Shown piece by piece: positions 33,743 through 42,409 of a stretch of DNA of 64,000 nt (positions are counted from its first letter, which is position 1; each line of letters starts with the position of its first letter). The DNA is from CS4-C045 sp963844115 (GTDB lineage: Bacteria; Planctomycetota; Planctomycetia; Pirellulales; UBA7805). Both the position numbers and the translations under genes were made by a program. The stretch lies in assembly GCA_963844115.1 (NCBI GenBank), contig CAWJNN010000054.1, positions 62,001 to 126,000 of the forward strand. Reading direction: 5' to 3'. Below the pieces are notes generated by a model. That model saw nothing but the letters and a program-made list of their open reading frames with translations. It did not search any database and was not told the origin of the DNA.

Positions 33743-35983
33743 ATGTCCATTTCGATTGAGAAAACCACCTTCCGCATCGCCATGGTCGGCAATCCCAATA
33801 CCGGGAAGTCGACCCTTTTTAATGCGCTGTCTGGAATGCGGCAGCGCGTCGGCAACTATCCGGGTGTGACGGTCGAAACAAAGACCGGTACCCTCGCGCT
33901 GAACGGTCGCTCGATCGAACTGGTCGACCTACCCGGCACGTACAGCCTCGCTCCGCAAAGTCCCGACGAGATGGTGGCGATCGATCTGCTGCTGGGTCGT
34001 CGCGGCTGCGACCCACCTGACATCGTGATCGTGATTGTCGACGCCAGTAATCTCGAGCGCAATCTGTATCTGTTTTCTCAAGTACTGGAACTGCGGCGCC
34101 CGACCCTTCTGGCGTTGAACATGACGGACATCGCCAAGTCGCGCGGAATTGAGTTGGACGTCGAACGACTGGAACAGCGATTGGGTATCCCGGTGGTCTC
34201 CCTGCAAGCCAACCGTCGCGTCGGATTGGACCGCTTGAAGTCGCGGATCGAAGCGCTTTGCGAAAACGAAGCGGCGACGGTCGAATCAGCCGCCATGGCC
34301 AAACAGGAATCGGTGTTTCCCGTGGTGTTTCAGGAAGAGGTCCAGCGTTTAGAGCAACTGTTGGCAGACCGCCCGGTGCCGCTCTATCTGGCCGAGAGGT
34401 TGTTGTTGGATTGCGGAGGCTACCTGGAACACGAATTGCTCGCCGATCGCCCTCAGGAAATTCACGCGGAATTAGCCGCGGCTCGCCGACGGCTGGAAGA
34501 AGCAGGCCATGCTGTCCCCGGTGTCGAGGCGATGGCCCGCTACGCATGGGTCGACCGTGTTCTGCAAGGCGTCGTGACGCGACCGGCCCAGTGGCCACGT
34601 ACGTGGTCGGACCGCATCGATTCCGTTCTGACGCACAGGCTTTGGGGCACGGTGGTCTTCGTGCTGTTGATGTCCGTGGTGTTTCAGTCCGTTTTTCGCT
34701 GGGCCGAGCCGCTGATGGGTGGGACGGAAGCCGCCGTTGGTCTGGTGGGGAATTTGGCTGGGTCTGCCCTGGCGGAAGGTGCGCTCAAGTCGTTGGTCGT
34801 GGACGGCATAATCGCCGGCGTGGGAAGCGTCTTGGTTTTCTTGCCGCAGATCTTCATCCTCTTTCTGTTTATCGCCCTGCTGGAAGATTGCGGCTACATG
34901 GCGAGGGCCGCTTACATGATGGACAAGCTGATGGTGCGCGTGGGGTTGAGCGGCAAGAGTTTTATCCCGCTGCTCTCGTCGTTTGCTTGCGCTATTCCGG
35001 GCATCATGGCGACGCGTGTGATCGAGAACCGCCGTGATCGATTAACGACCATCCTGGTGGCACCGCTGATGAGTTGCAGCGCCAGGCTGCCGGTTTATAC
35101 GTTGTTGATTGCCGCTTTCGTGCCGCCGATTTCCTATCTCGGCGGGATCGTCACCTTGCAAGGGCTGACGCTGCTGTCCATGTACGCGCTGGGAATTGTC
35201 GTTGCCGTTATCATGGCGCTGCTGCTGAAACGGACATTGTTAAAAGGCGAGACACCCCCCTTCGTCATGGAACTGCCCAGCTACAAATGGCCTTCGCTGC
35301 AAGTGGTGTTGCATCGGATGTTCGAGCGTGGTTGGGCGTTTGTGCGCCGAGCGGGCACGTTGATATTTGCCGTCGCCATTGTCGTGTGGGCCTCGGCTTA
35401 CTACCCCCATGACCGCTCACGCATCGATCCGGCCATGACCGCTCGGCTCGATCAGCTGACTGCGAATCTTACCTCGGCGACCGATTCGCAAGGCGCCGAG
35501 GTCGCGCAATGGGAGCAGGAGCGAGCGCAATTGGAAAATAAGGTGGCCGGAGAGTTCCTGCAGCACAGCTTCTTAGGGATGGCAGGTCGGGCGATCGAAC
35601 CTGTCGTCCGGCCGATGGGTTGGGACTGGCGGATCGGTTGCGCTGCGATTGCATCGTTTCCCGCCCGTGAAGTGGTGGTCAGTACGTTGGGGGTGATTTA
35701 CAACCTCGGCTCCGACACGGACGAAGAGTCGCCAGCGTTAAAGGATCAACTGCAAGCGGCCACGTGGCCAGACAGCGGCCGTCCCGTCTTCACGCTGCCG
35801 GTGGCGTTGTCGATCATGGTGTTCTTTGCGCTGTGCGCGCAGTGCGCGGCGACGCTGGTCGTGATCAAACGTGAAACCGCCAGTTGGCGTTGGCCCGTGT
35901 TTACTTTTGTTTATATGACAGGACTGGCGTATATCGGAGCCCTGGTGACGTACCAGGTGGGCACATGGTTGGCGGGATCGTAG
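33743..35983 (+). CDS. feoB: Ferrous iron transporter FeoB
   Basis: The 746-residue protein has the N-terminal G domain: MVGNPNTGKSTLFNALSG (G1), VDLPGTYSLAPQSPDE (G3) and ALNMTDIAKSRG (G4). A helical GDI region follows, then a polytopic core from about residue 290. Gate-like cysteines occur in FACAIPGIMATR and LMSCSARLPVYT, and the core repeats as AGTLIFAVAIVVWASAYYP and PAREVVVSTLG. FeoB imports Fe(II), with the G domain gating the channel. The last 15 bp of the gene, stop included, are repeated seven more times downstream. Confidence 0.96.
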   Translation: MSISIEKTTFRIAMVGNPNTGKSTLFNALSGMRQRVGNYPGVTVETKTGTLALNGRSIELVDLPGTYSLAPQSPDEMVAIDLLLGRRGCDPPDIVIVIVDASNLERNLYLFSQVLELRRPTLLALNMTDIAKSRGIELDVERLEQRLGIPVVSLQANRRVGLDRLKSRIEALCENEAATVESAAMAKQESVFPVVFQEEVQRLEQLLADRPVPLYLAERLLLDCGGYLEHELLADRPQEIHAELAAARRRLEEAGHAVPGVEAMARYAWVDRVLQGVVTRPAQWPRTWSDRIDSVLTHRLWGTVVFVLLMSVVFQSVFRWAEPLMGGTEAAVGLVGNLAGSALAEGALKSLVVDGIIAGVGSVLVFLPQIFILFLFIALLEDCGYMARAAYMMDKLMVRVGLSGKSFIPLLSSFACAIPGIMATRVIENRRDRLTTILVAPLMSCSARLPVYTLLIAAFVPPISYLGGIVTLQGLTLLSMYALGIVVAVIMALLLKRTLLKGETPPFVMELPSYKWPSLQVVLHRMFERGWAFVRRAGTLIFAVAIVVWASAYYPHDRSRIDPAMTARLDQLTANLTSATDSQGAEVAQWEQERAQLENKVAGEFLQHSFLGMAGRAIEPVVRPMGWDWRIGCAAIASFPAREVVVSTLGVIYNLGSDTDEESPALKDQLQAATWPDSGRPVFTLPVALSIMVFFALCAQCAATLVVIKRETASWRWPVFTFVYMTGLAYIGALVTYQVGTWLAGS

Positions 35984-36088
35984 TTGGTGGGATCGTAGTT
36001 GGTGGGATCGTAGTTGGCGGGATCGTAGTTGGCGGGATCGTAGTTGGTGGGATCGTAGTTGGTGGGATCGTAGTTGGTGGGATCTTAA
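35969..36088 (+). repeat. 15-bp repeat made from the 3' end of feoB, stop codon included
   Basis: The unit TTGGCGGGATCGTAG encodes the last four residues (LAGS) and the TAG of feoB. It is followed by seven more copies that vary mainly between GGCGGG and GGTGGG; the last ends GATCTTAA. Each copy carries an in-frame stop. The repeats end 16 bp before the next start codon. Confidence 0.95.
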
Positions 36089-36104
36089 TGGGGATCTTCA
36101 TGCG

Positions 36105-36299
36105 ATGAGTATTAGCTGGCAGGACGTCGTAGTCGTCGTCATCGTTATCGCGGCGGTGGGATATCTTGGCCAACGCTGCTGGCTGATGGTGAGCCGCCGT
36201 GGAGGTGGCTCATGCGGCTGCGGTGACGCGTGTCCTCAGAAGTCCGCGCCGTCGCCGACGATAGTCCAGATTAGTTCGCTCGCCAACGATCGGACATGA
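36105..36299 (+). CDS. FeoB-associated Cys-rich membrane protein
   Basis: The 64-residue protein has one N-terminal membrane helix (VVVVVIVIAAVGYLG) followed by GGGSCGCGDACPQKS, the CxCxxxC-type cluster of the family. Small proteins of this kind follow feoB in many bacteria and may play the FeoC part, though their role is not proven. The 15-bp feoB repeat fills the gap between the two genes. Confidence 0.88.
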   Translation: MSISWQDVVVVVIVIAAVGYLGQRCWLMVSRRGGGSCGCGDACPQKSAPSPTIVQISSLANDRT

Positions 36300-36367
36300 G
36301 AGAGGTGGGAGGCAGGGAATGGTAGCGTAATGGTACGATGGCAGTAACGGATTGACGGATATTCCTC

Positions 36368-37024
36368 ATGAAGAATGAAAGTGGTGGCGTACATTGGCAC
36401 GAGCATAGCGTGAGCCGTGAGCAGCGCGAGGCGTTGAACGGCCATCGTGGTTGTGTCGTCTGGTTCACCGGCCTGTCGGGTTCCGGAAAGAGCACGATCG
36501 CCAATCTGGTGGACCATGGTCTGCACAAAATGGGGGTCCATTCGTACGTCTTGGACGGCGATAACGTGCGGCACGGTCTGAATGCTACCCCGTCGCTGTT
36601 GGCAGCGACTTATGGCGATTCCCATGCCAGTCGGTTCGGGCTGGGCTTTTCGGCGGAGGACCGAGCGGAAAATATCCGACGGGTTGGTGCCGTCGCCGAA
36701 CTGTTTGCGTCGGCGGGTGTCATCGTGTTGACGGCGTTCGTCAGTCCCTATCGCAGCGATCGGGATTCCGTGCGAAGACAGCTAAGTGAGGGTGACTATA
36801 TCGAGGTCTTTGTAGACACGCCGCTTGAGGTATGCGAAGCACGTGACCCCAAGGGGTTGTATAAGAAGGCTCGTGCCGGTGAGATCAAGGGCTTCACTGG
36901 AATCGACGACCCGTATCAAGCGCCGGAAAACCCCGAGCTGGTCCTGGATGGTCGTAGCAAGCGTCCTGAAGAATTGGCCAATGAATTGGTCGAATACTTA
37001 CGGACTACCCAAAGGATTCACTGA
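36368..37024 (+). CDS. cysC: Adenylyl-sulfate kinase
   Basis: The 218-residue protein has the P-loop WFTGLSGSGKSTIANLV, the APS-binding YVLDGDNVRHGLN, LGFSAEDRAENIRRVGAVA and LTAFVSPYRSDRD, and the KGLYKKARAGEIKGFTGIDD segment with PYQAPENPEL. It phosphorylates APS to PAPS. There is no sulfate-reduction operon here. The most direct use is as sulfuryl donor for the sulfotransferase at 41454, so its link to the glycan locus is an inference from proximity. The insert NATPSLLAATYGDSHASR after DNVRHGLN is longer than usual. Confidence 0.93.
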   Translation: MKNESGGVHWHEHSVSREQREALNGHRGCVVWFTGLSGSGKSTIANLVDHGLHKMGVHSYVLDGDNVRHGLNATPSLLAATYGDSHASRFGLGFSAEDRAENIRRVGAVAELFASAGVIVLTAFVSPYRSDRDSVRRQLSEGDYIEVFVDTPLEVCEARDPKGLYKKARAGEIKGFTGIDDPYQAPENPELVLDGRSKRPEELANELVEYLRTTQRIH

Positions 37025-37536
37025 GGTGTATGGGTTAGCGGCGAAACAAAAGGACGATTCGCTATCAGTGAAAATCGTAACCCCAGGCATCGCTTGAACA
37101 AATCTCTGCCTGCTGGCGATGGTTGTCGACTTTCTTTGATCTGTCGGTATTGACCAGACGTGAAGCGACGCGCTAGACTAGTTGGATCATCGTTCACGGA
37201 TGGTCAGGATGCGCATGATGTGCCGCAGCACCTCTGATTGGCCCGCTGTGCCGTTACCTCTGCTGAGGCGCTTAGGATTCTTTCCGAACTGAACGGATTA
37301 GTTGCGATAGACGGCGCCGACCGACCCATCGCGAGCCGGTTCGGTTTGCCCACGGTTCTTTGATTTAGCGAACCGGCGCAGAGCTTGCGGAAGCAATGTC
37401 TGCTAGTTTCAGGCCGTTGATATCGGCAGGCCAGCGTTTCGGTTTTTGTGATGTCGAACGCCTTGGGCGCATTTTTGCGTACTGATCACGGGCTTGGGGG
37501 AATTGGAAACGAGAAAATTGGCCACGGAAGTCGATT
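37025..37536. other. 512-bp intergenic region with one hairpin
   Basis: No gene is supported. A perfect 9-bp inverted repeat, GCCGGTTCG (37335-37343) with CGAACCGGC (37369-37377), encloses a 25-nt loop. The remaining sequence shows no tRNA, riboswitch or coding pattern I recognise. Confidence 0.5.
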
Positions 37537-37812
37537 ATGAAAGATGGATTAACGACGGAGGTAACGGTTTCGCAGCCAAGAACGATAGCTGCTTCGGTAG
37601 CCGCGGGTGCCGATCAGACGGCCAGTCGTATTCGGTTGGCGATTAGTCGAGCGACGGGTGCTCGTATTCACAACCTGGCTGTCAAGGTAACGGGCACGCA
37701 CGTGGTGCTTGATGGCTTTTGTTCAACATTTCATTGCTATCAGCTGGCGCAACACGCGGCGATGCGTTTGGCCGAAGATTTGCCAGTGGATAATCAGATC
37801 GAAGTGCTGTAG
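37537..37812 (+). CDS. Small BON-domain-like protein
   Basis: The 91-residue protein has a polar N-terminus followed by a BON-like alpha/beta fold: TASRIRLAISRATGARIHNL, VKVTGTHVVLDGFCSTFHCY, QLAQHAAMRLAED and a final DNQIEVL. Planctomycetes carry many such single-BON proteins, often with the Cys and FxxxQLAQ motif seen here. BON domains bind phospholipids or other envelope partners. There is no signal peptide. The exact role is unknown. Confidence 0.75.
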   Translation: MKDGLTTEVTVSQPRTIAASVAAGADQTASRIRLAISRATGARIHNLAVKVTGTHVVLDGFCSTFHCYQLAQHAAMRLAEDLPVDNQIEVL

Positions 37813-37876
37813 AAACTGCCGCCGCAAAGAACAACTTTTCTTGATGGCTCGTTTCACTTGAGCCAATCGTGTGCTT

Positions 37877-38941
37877 TCAAGCGACGGCTCGCTCTGCATC
37901 TGTCTTGGCGAGCAGTTCCTCCACGGCGTGGAAGACGCGCTGGACGGAGAGATCCTGCATACAGCGGTGATGCTGCAGGGGGCAGATGCGCTTCATACAC
38001 GGACCGCAGGGCACGTCGTGCTGAAGGTGTACCGCGTGACGATACCTGGTATCTCCCCAGGCGATATCCGTGGGACCGTACAGCGTTACCACCGGGACAT
38101 CGAACGCCGCCGCAAAATGTCGTGGGCCACTATCGGTGCTGATCAGCAAGCGGCTGCGTCTAATGCATGCCTTGGACAATCCGATACTGACGGTCTGATC
38201 GGCCAGGCTCTTGATCCGTGGGTGGTTGGTTCGTGAGGTGATTTCCAGGGCGGTTTGTCGTTCCTGTGGCCCACAGATGATGAGGATCGCCATGTTCCTT
38301 TGCCGGACAAGCTGAAGTGAGAGTTCGACAATGTGGTCGACTGGCCAGTTCTTGGCGGCACCGTAGGCGGCCCCCGTGTTGACGACCACCACTTCGTTGC
38401 CTGGCGGTAATTCCAGCTGTTGCCAGACGCGGTCCGCAGCCGCTTCGTCTTCGGAAAGAGTGCGCAATTCCGTTCGGGGTGGCTCGGCGGGACATCCCAG
38501 CAGATAGGCAAGTTTCAGGTAACAATCCATGGTGGGGGTCGGGGCGAAGCGCCGTCCCACCTTTTTTAACTTCGATTGAACGGTCAACAACGGCCCGCGG
38601 CCGTATTGCGCGTATCCAACGCGGCGCGACGCACCGCTCAACCAACCCAGGATGCCTGCCCGTAGCGAGTTCGGTAACAGCACGGCCATGTCCGGCCGAT
38701 CCGCTCGCAATCGTCGCAATAGCGGGAGACTGCGGATACTGTGATCGGTAGCACGAGGATCGAACAAAACGACTTCGTCCAGCCAGGGAAGACCAGCCAG
38801 GGTCTCGGCGATTGCTGGTCGCATGACGCCGGTCAGTTTGGCGGACGAGTAGTGATTGCGAAGTGCCCGGAGGGTAGGTGTTGCCATGACGGCGTCACCG
38901 ACCCAATTCGGCAGAAACACGGCGATCTTCATACTAGGCAA
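37877..38941 (-). CDS. waaF: ADP-heptose:LPS heptosyltransferase II family (GT9)
   Basis: The 354-residue protein opens MKIAVFLPNWVGDAVMATPT and contains LPNSLRAGILGWLSGASRRV, VVNTGAAYGAAKNWP, ILIICGPQERQ, LLISTDSGPRHFAAAFDVPV and TLYGPTDIAWG. These are the GT9/WaaF signatures, including the acidic donor-site DSGPRHFA. The C-terminal Cys cluster (CGPCMKRICPLQHHRCM) is typical of WaaF. It adds heptose to the LPS inner core, consistent with an outer membrane bearing LPS. ATG 38932 is an alternative start. The GT4 gene is divergent. Confidence 0.92.
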   Translation of the reverse strand: MPSMKIAVFLPNWVGDAVMATPTLRALRNHYSSAKLTGVMRPAIAETLAGLPWLDEVVLFDPRATDHSIRSLPLLRRLRADRPDMAVLLPNSLRAGILGWLSGASRRVGYAQYGRGPLLTVQSKLKKVGRRFAPTPTMDCYLKLAYLLGCPAEPPRTELRTLSEDEAAADRVWQQLELPPGNEVVVVNTGAAYGAAKNWPVDHIVELSLQLVRQRNMAILIICGPQERQTALEITSRTNHPRIKSLADQTVSIGLSKACIRRSRLLISTDSGPRHFAAAFDVPVVTLYGPTDIAWGDTRYRHAVHLQHDVPCGPCMKRICPLQHHRCMQDLSVQRVFHAVEELLAKTDAERAVA

Positions 38942-39136
38942 TGTAGAGGCATGGACGCAGGCCCAACAAGTTCAATCCTGCTAGCACAATCCGCCTTTGG
39001 CGTTGCCGATACGGCGGATAAAGTGATGGGATCTAGTTCGTAGAAGGGACCTTGGTCCGTTTTCGCGTCGATGTGGGCAAAGGTCAACGGAACAAGTTCC
39101 GTTCTACAAGTTCCATCCACCTCGATCAGTGATGAG

Positions 39137-40261
39137 ATGAAGTCGGCTTCTGAATCCCTCACAACCGTCCATGTTTCGACGCAACGTACCTGGCATGGCG
39201 GCGAAGGTCAGGCCTGGCTGCTGATGCAGGGGCTTCGGCGACGGGGCCATCGTGTCGTATTGCTGGCGCGGGAAGGGGGCGAGTTCGCCAAAAGGGCGAG
39301 CGCGGATGATTTTGAGACCCACACGTTTCGTCGTCGTGGCCGGGGACCAAATGCCCTGTGGAGCGTTCGTAATTGCCTGCAAGCCATTTCGCCGGACGTT
39401 ATCCATTCGCACGACGGTCACGCGATCACGTGCGGCGGGGTTGCTTCGTTAGGCCTTGGCGTTCCCCTGCGTGTGGCCTCGCGGCGCGTCGACTTCACCA
39501 TTCGTTCCGCTGCCAAGTACACGTGGTTGGCCGATGTTGTCATTGCCATTTCCACCGCGGTGGCCGAAGTCAGCGCGGCGAGCGGCCTACCTCGCTCGAT
39601 GCTCCGTATCGTCAATAGCGGAGTTGATCCGGCGAGAATGCAGGGGGGATGTCGAGCACGGGGGCGAAATTCCCTTGCCGTGACCGACGATGTAAAACTG
39701 CTGTTGGTCGTCGCCAAGTTGACGGATCACAAAGGCCATATTCACCTGTTGCGGGCGATGCCCGAAGTCATGGGCCGAGACGCATCGGTTCGCCTGGCGC
39801 TGGCCGGCGAAGGAGAACTTGCCGATCGCCTCGCGAATGAGGCGCGCGAATTGGGTATCGCCGACCGCGTGATGTTCCTGGGCTATCGCGATGACATTCC
39901 CGATTTGATCAAGGCCGCCGACTTGTTCGTTATGCCATCGCACATGGAAGGGCTTTGTACATCGCTGTTGGATGCGATGTTCGCCCGCGTACCGATCGTC
40001 ACGACCGGTGCCGGAGGAATTGCCGACGTCGTTCATGTCACCGGCGATCAACCACCGATCGCTCACCTGGCCGCTCCCCGTGACAACGTCGCAATCGCGG
40101 TGGCGATTCTCCGCGCACTCACCAATCGCGGGGAAACGGAAAAGCATGTGGAGGCGGCGTTCAAGCGTGCTCATGCCCACTTCACCGACGACTGCATGGT
40201 CGAGGGTACGCTTGCCGTCTATCGTGAGTGGCTTGCAAAGTCAGACGCACGTGCGGCGTGA
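39137..40261 (+). CDS. GT4-family glycosyltransferase
   Basis: The 374-residue GT-B enzyme has HVSTQRTWHGGEGQAWLLMQ, VIHSHDGHAITCG and IVNSGVDPARM. The C-terminal donor half has VAKLTDHKGHIHLLRAMPEV, LALAGEGELADRL, VMFLGYRDDIPDLIKAADLF and MPSHMEGLCTSLLDAMFARV, which carries the E-x7-E-like motif. It transfers sugars from nucleotide donors to a surface glycan, and the acceptor is unknown. ATG 39137 gives the natural N-terminus, with ATG 39071 as an in-frame alternative. It is divergent from waaF and convergent with a methyltransferase. Confidence 0.88.
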   Translation: MKSASESLTTVHVSTQRTWHGGEGQAWLLMQGLRRRGHRVVLLAREGGEFAKRASADDFETHTFRRRGRGPNALWSVRNCLQAISPDVIHSHDGHAITCGGVASLGLGVPLRVASRRVDFTIRSAAKYTWLADVVIAISTAVAEVSAASGLPRSMLRIVNSGVDPARMQGGCRARGRNSLAVTDDVKLLLVVAKLTDHKGHIHLLRAMPEVMGRDASVRLALAGEGELADRLANEARELGIADRVMFLGYRDDIPDLIKAADLFVMPSHMEGLCTSLLDAMFARVPIVTTGAGGIADVVHVTGDQPPIAHLAAPRDNVAIAVAILRALTNRGETEKHVEAAFKRAHAHFTDDCMVEGTLAVYREWLAKSDARAA

Positions 40262-40427
40262 TCGGCACGGTCGACGTCAAATTTGCGCGAGGGGAATACG
40301 CAAGGGGGTCGGGAGGGGCTCTGTAGAAAAGATAGAATTGAGATCCACGCCAAGGTGCGCGGAGTGTTTTGGAACGTTGCTTCGAGGGCGATAAATCTCG
40401 CTCTGCGTTTCTCAGCGTTCCCTGCGT

Positions 40428-41258
40428 TTAATCTTCTCCGATTTTTAGCTTGCGGCATGTGTAAACGGCGACTCGTCCGGTCAAAAGGCTTGGGTTTAGC
40501 AAGACCTTCATAATTCCCCGATTGCGCTGCCGCAGATCCGGATTGCGTTCGGAAAGAATCATTTGCCGATACGTTCGCCACCACATGAAGGGATAGACGA
40601 GCGGCAACAGGAGGGTGGAGGCCTTGCGACGCCGGCTGAAATTCATGCGTTCGATTTCGAAACCGTTCATGCGCAGCCCCAGTTCAATCGTCGAGATGGG
40701 CGCCGGGTGAATGTGCTCCATGTAGATGCTGCCATGTTTGGGATTTTGATGGTCGATGGGGCGGGGTGCACAGTCGTCGTAGCCAGTCAACAGGTAATTG
40801 AGCCGCGATTCGATCGAGTGACAGTTCGGCGTGCTGAATACGATCCGGCCTTCCGGCTTGCAGACTCGACAGCATTCTCGCAGAAATGCGTAATGGTTTT
40901 CGACGTGCTCAAGAACTTCGATCGATACGACCGTATCGAACTGGTCGTCTTCAAACGGCCATGGTTGGTTGAGATTCGCCTCCACGCAGTTGATGCCCGA
41001 TACGCGGAAGTTATTGGCGTCGCCGTCGACGGCGGTCACGTCGAATCCCTGCTGCATAGCCCAAAGCGAGAATGCACCCTGGCCGGCACCCACATCGAGC
41101 AGCGAACCGCGAGGCAGCGACGACATGGCCCTGTGAACCGCTTCGTGTACTCCCGGCATTGTGATCGCGCGGATTTGGGGCGGTGCGACCTGATCGGGTT
41201 CTTTCTCCGATGCGCGCGCGGGGGCCGTGCGCGTGACGTAGCGGTCGCCATCAGTCAT
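40428..41258 (-). CDS. Class I SAM-dependent methyltransferase
   Basis: The 276-residue protein has SAM motif I in GSLLDVGAGQGAFSLWAMQQ, motif II in VTAVDGDANNFRV, and the Methyltransf_11 features FDTVVSIEVLEHVENHY and CKPEGRIVFSTPN. The C-terminal part contains a basic, hydrophobic stretch (RRRKASTLLLPLVYPFMWW) that may associate with the membrane. It probably methylates a sugar or lipid-linked intermediate of the surrounding glycan pathway, inferred from context. The 166 bp between it and the GT4 stop holds a degenerate GCGTTT/CAGCGTTCC repeat-like stretch. Confidence 0.86.
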   Translation of the reverse strand: MTDGDRYVTRTAPARASEKEPDQVAPPQIRAITMPGVHEAVHRAMSSLPRGSLLDVGAGQGAFSLWAMQQGFDVTAVDGDANNFRVSGINCVEANLNQPWPFEDDQFDTVVSIEVLEHVENHYAFLRECCRVCKPEGRIVFSTPNCHSIESRLNYLLTGYDDCAPRPIDHQNPKHGSIYMEHIHPAPISTIELGLRMNGFEIERMNFSRRRKASTLLLPLVYPFMWWRTYRQMILSERNPDLRQRNRGIMKVLLNPSLLTGRVAVYTCRKLKIGED

Positions 41259-41453
41259 TCCTTGCCTAAAAGAATCGATCCGCAGTGATGCGATCGCTGT
41301 CGATTTTGAACGCGTTTTATCCGTTTTTCAGTCATCCTGGAATGGCAGATCGTCCTTGGCCGTCGTCGGGCCTTACGCGTCGAGAATCGTTGATATTGCC
41401 GGCCCGCGCACGTGCTGATAAGTTCGCCCGGCTCGTCACCCGGCGATCAGTTC

Positions 41454-42290
41454 ATGAACGTCCACTGGGAGCACTGCTATCACATGTTCGAATGGCTTCG
41501 CCAAAACCCGGTTCAGCTGCAGCACGAGTGTCCCGTCGTGGTGATGGCCCGTGGACATTCGGGCACGCGGCTGTTGGCGTTGGCGATCGAACAGCTCGGT
41601 ATTCGCATGGGGGCTAACGACGGTGTGCCGACGGGCGATGTGCAGGATCGCCGTTTCACGCGCACGATCAAGCGTATTTGTCGAGCCAGCCTGAGCGAGC
41701 CTTCCACGGCGGAACCGAATCCGCGGCTGCTACGAGCATTTCATCGGTCGCTGGTGCGGTATTTGGACTGGTTGGGCGATCATTCGAACGGCTGGGGATG
41801 GAAGTTCCCTGAGACCTACCTGATTCCGAATTACGTTGCCGCGACGTTTCCGCAAGCGCACTACGTACACATGATACGAGACGGCCGTGATCTCGCCTTC
41901 AAGAACCATTTGACTGATGATCCGCATCGACGACTAGGCCGCCGCCTGTTGCGGTGTATTGGGGCGATGGATATGCCGCATCACGTGCAAGCCGCCATGT
42001 CGTGGCAGTTCCAAGTGGAGCGCTACGAGCAATTCGTTCAAGCAAACCAACCGCGAGTGCTGACCATTACTTTTGAATCTCTTTGTCACGACCCGCTGGA
42101 GACGATGCGGTCCGTCAGCCAGTTTCTCGAACGTGAATTCACCGATGAGTGCCGTTCGTTTTTGCAGTCGCAGGTGCGGCCAGAAAAAGTGGCTCAGTTT
42201 CGCCGCGAGAACATACGTGAGGTTTCGGATGTCGAGGCCGTCATCCGCCCCACGTTGCAGCGGTTAGGCTATATCAAACAGGCAGCGTGA
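41454..42290 (+). CDS. Sulfotransferase family protein
   Basis: The 278-residue protein shows the PAPS 5'-phosphosulfate loop in VVVMARGHSGTRLLALAIEQ and the 3'-phosphate site in YVHMIRDGRDLAFKNHL. A final region (LTITFESLCHDPLETMRSVS, VRPEKVAQFRRENI) is typical of carbohydrate or protein sulfotransferases. It moves sulfate from PAPS to an acceptor, here probably a surface polysaccharide. The cysC gene 5 kb upstream can supply PAPS. ATG 41454 (MNVHWEHCYHMFEWL) is favoured over TTG/GTG-type starts further upstream. Confidence 0.87.
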   Translation: MNVHWEHCYHMFEWLRQNPVQLQHECPVVVMARGHSGTRLLALAIEQLGIRMGANDGVPTGDVQDRRFTRTIKRICRASLSEPSTAEPNPRLLRAFHRSLVRYLDWLGDHSNGWGWKFPETYLIPNYVAATFPQAHYVHMIRDGRDLAFKNHLTDDPHRRLGRRLLRCIGAMDMPHHVQAAMSWQFQVERYEQFVQANQPRVLTITFESLCHDPLETMRSVSQFLEREFTDECRSFLQSQVRPEKVAQFRRENIREVSDVEAVIRPTLQRLGYIKQAA

Positions 42291-42409
42291 GCGACGTCGG
42301 ATTCCGTGTTGCAGCGTGAGGCGAAGGTGGCGGTAGTACCGGACGTCATTCGATTTTGTAGGTTTCCCGGCGCGCCTGGACTACTGACAAGTTCGATTGA
42401 CATGTTGCA

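Noticed and set aside
35884..36173. Frames reading VVGGI or TTIPP repeats after feoB
   Set aside because: They are translations of the 15-bp array in other frames or on the other strand.
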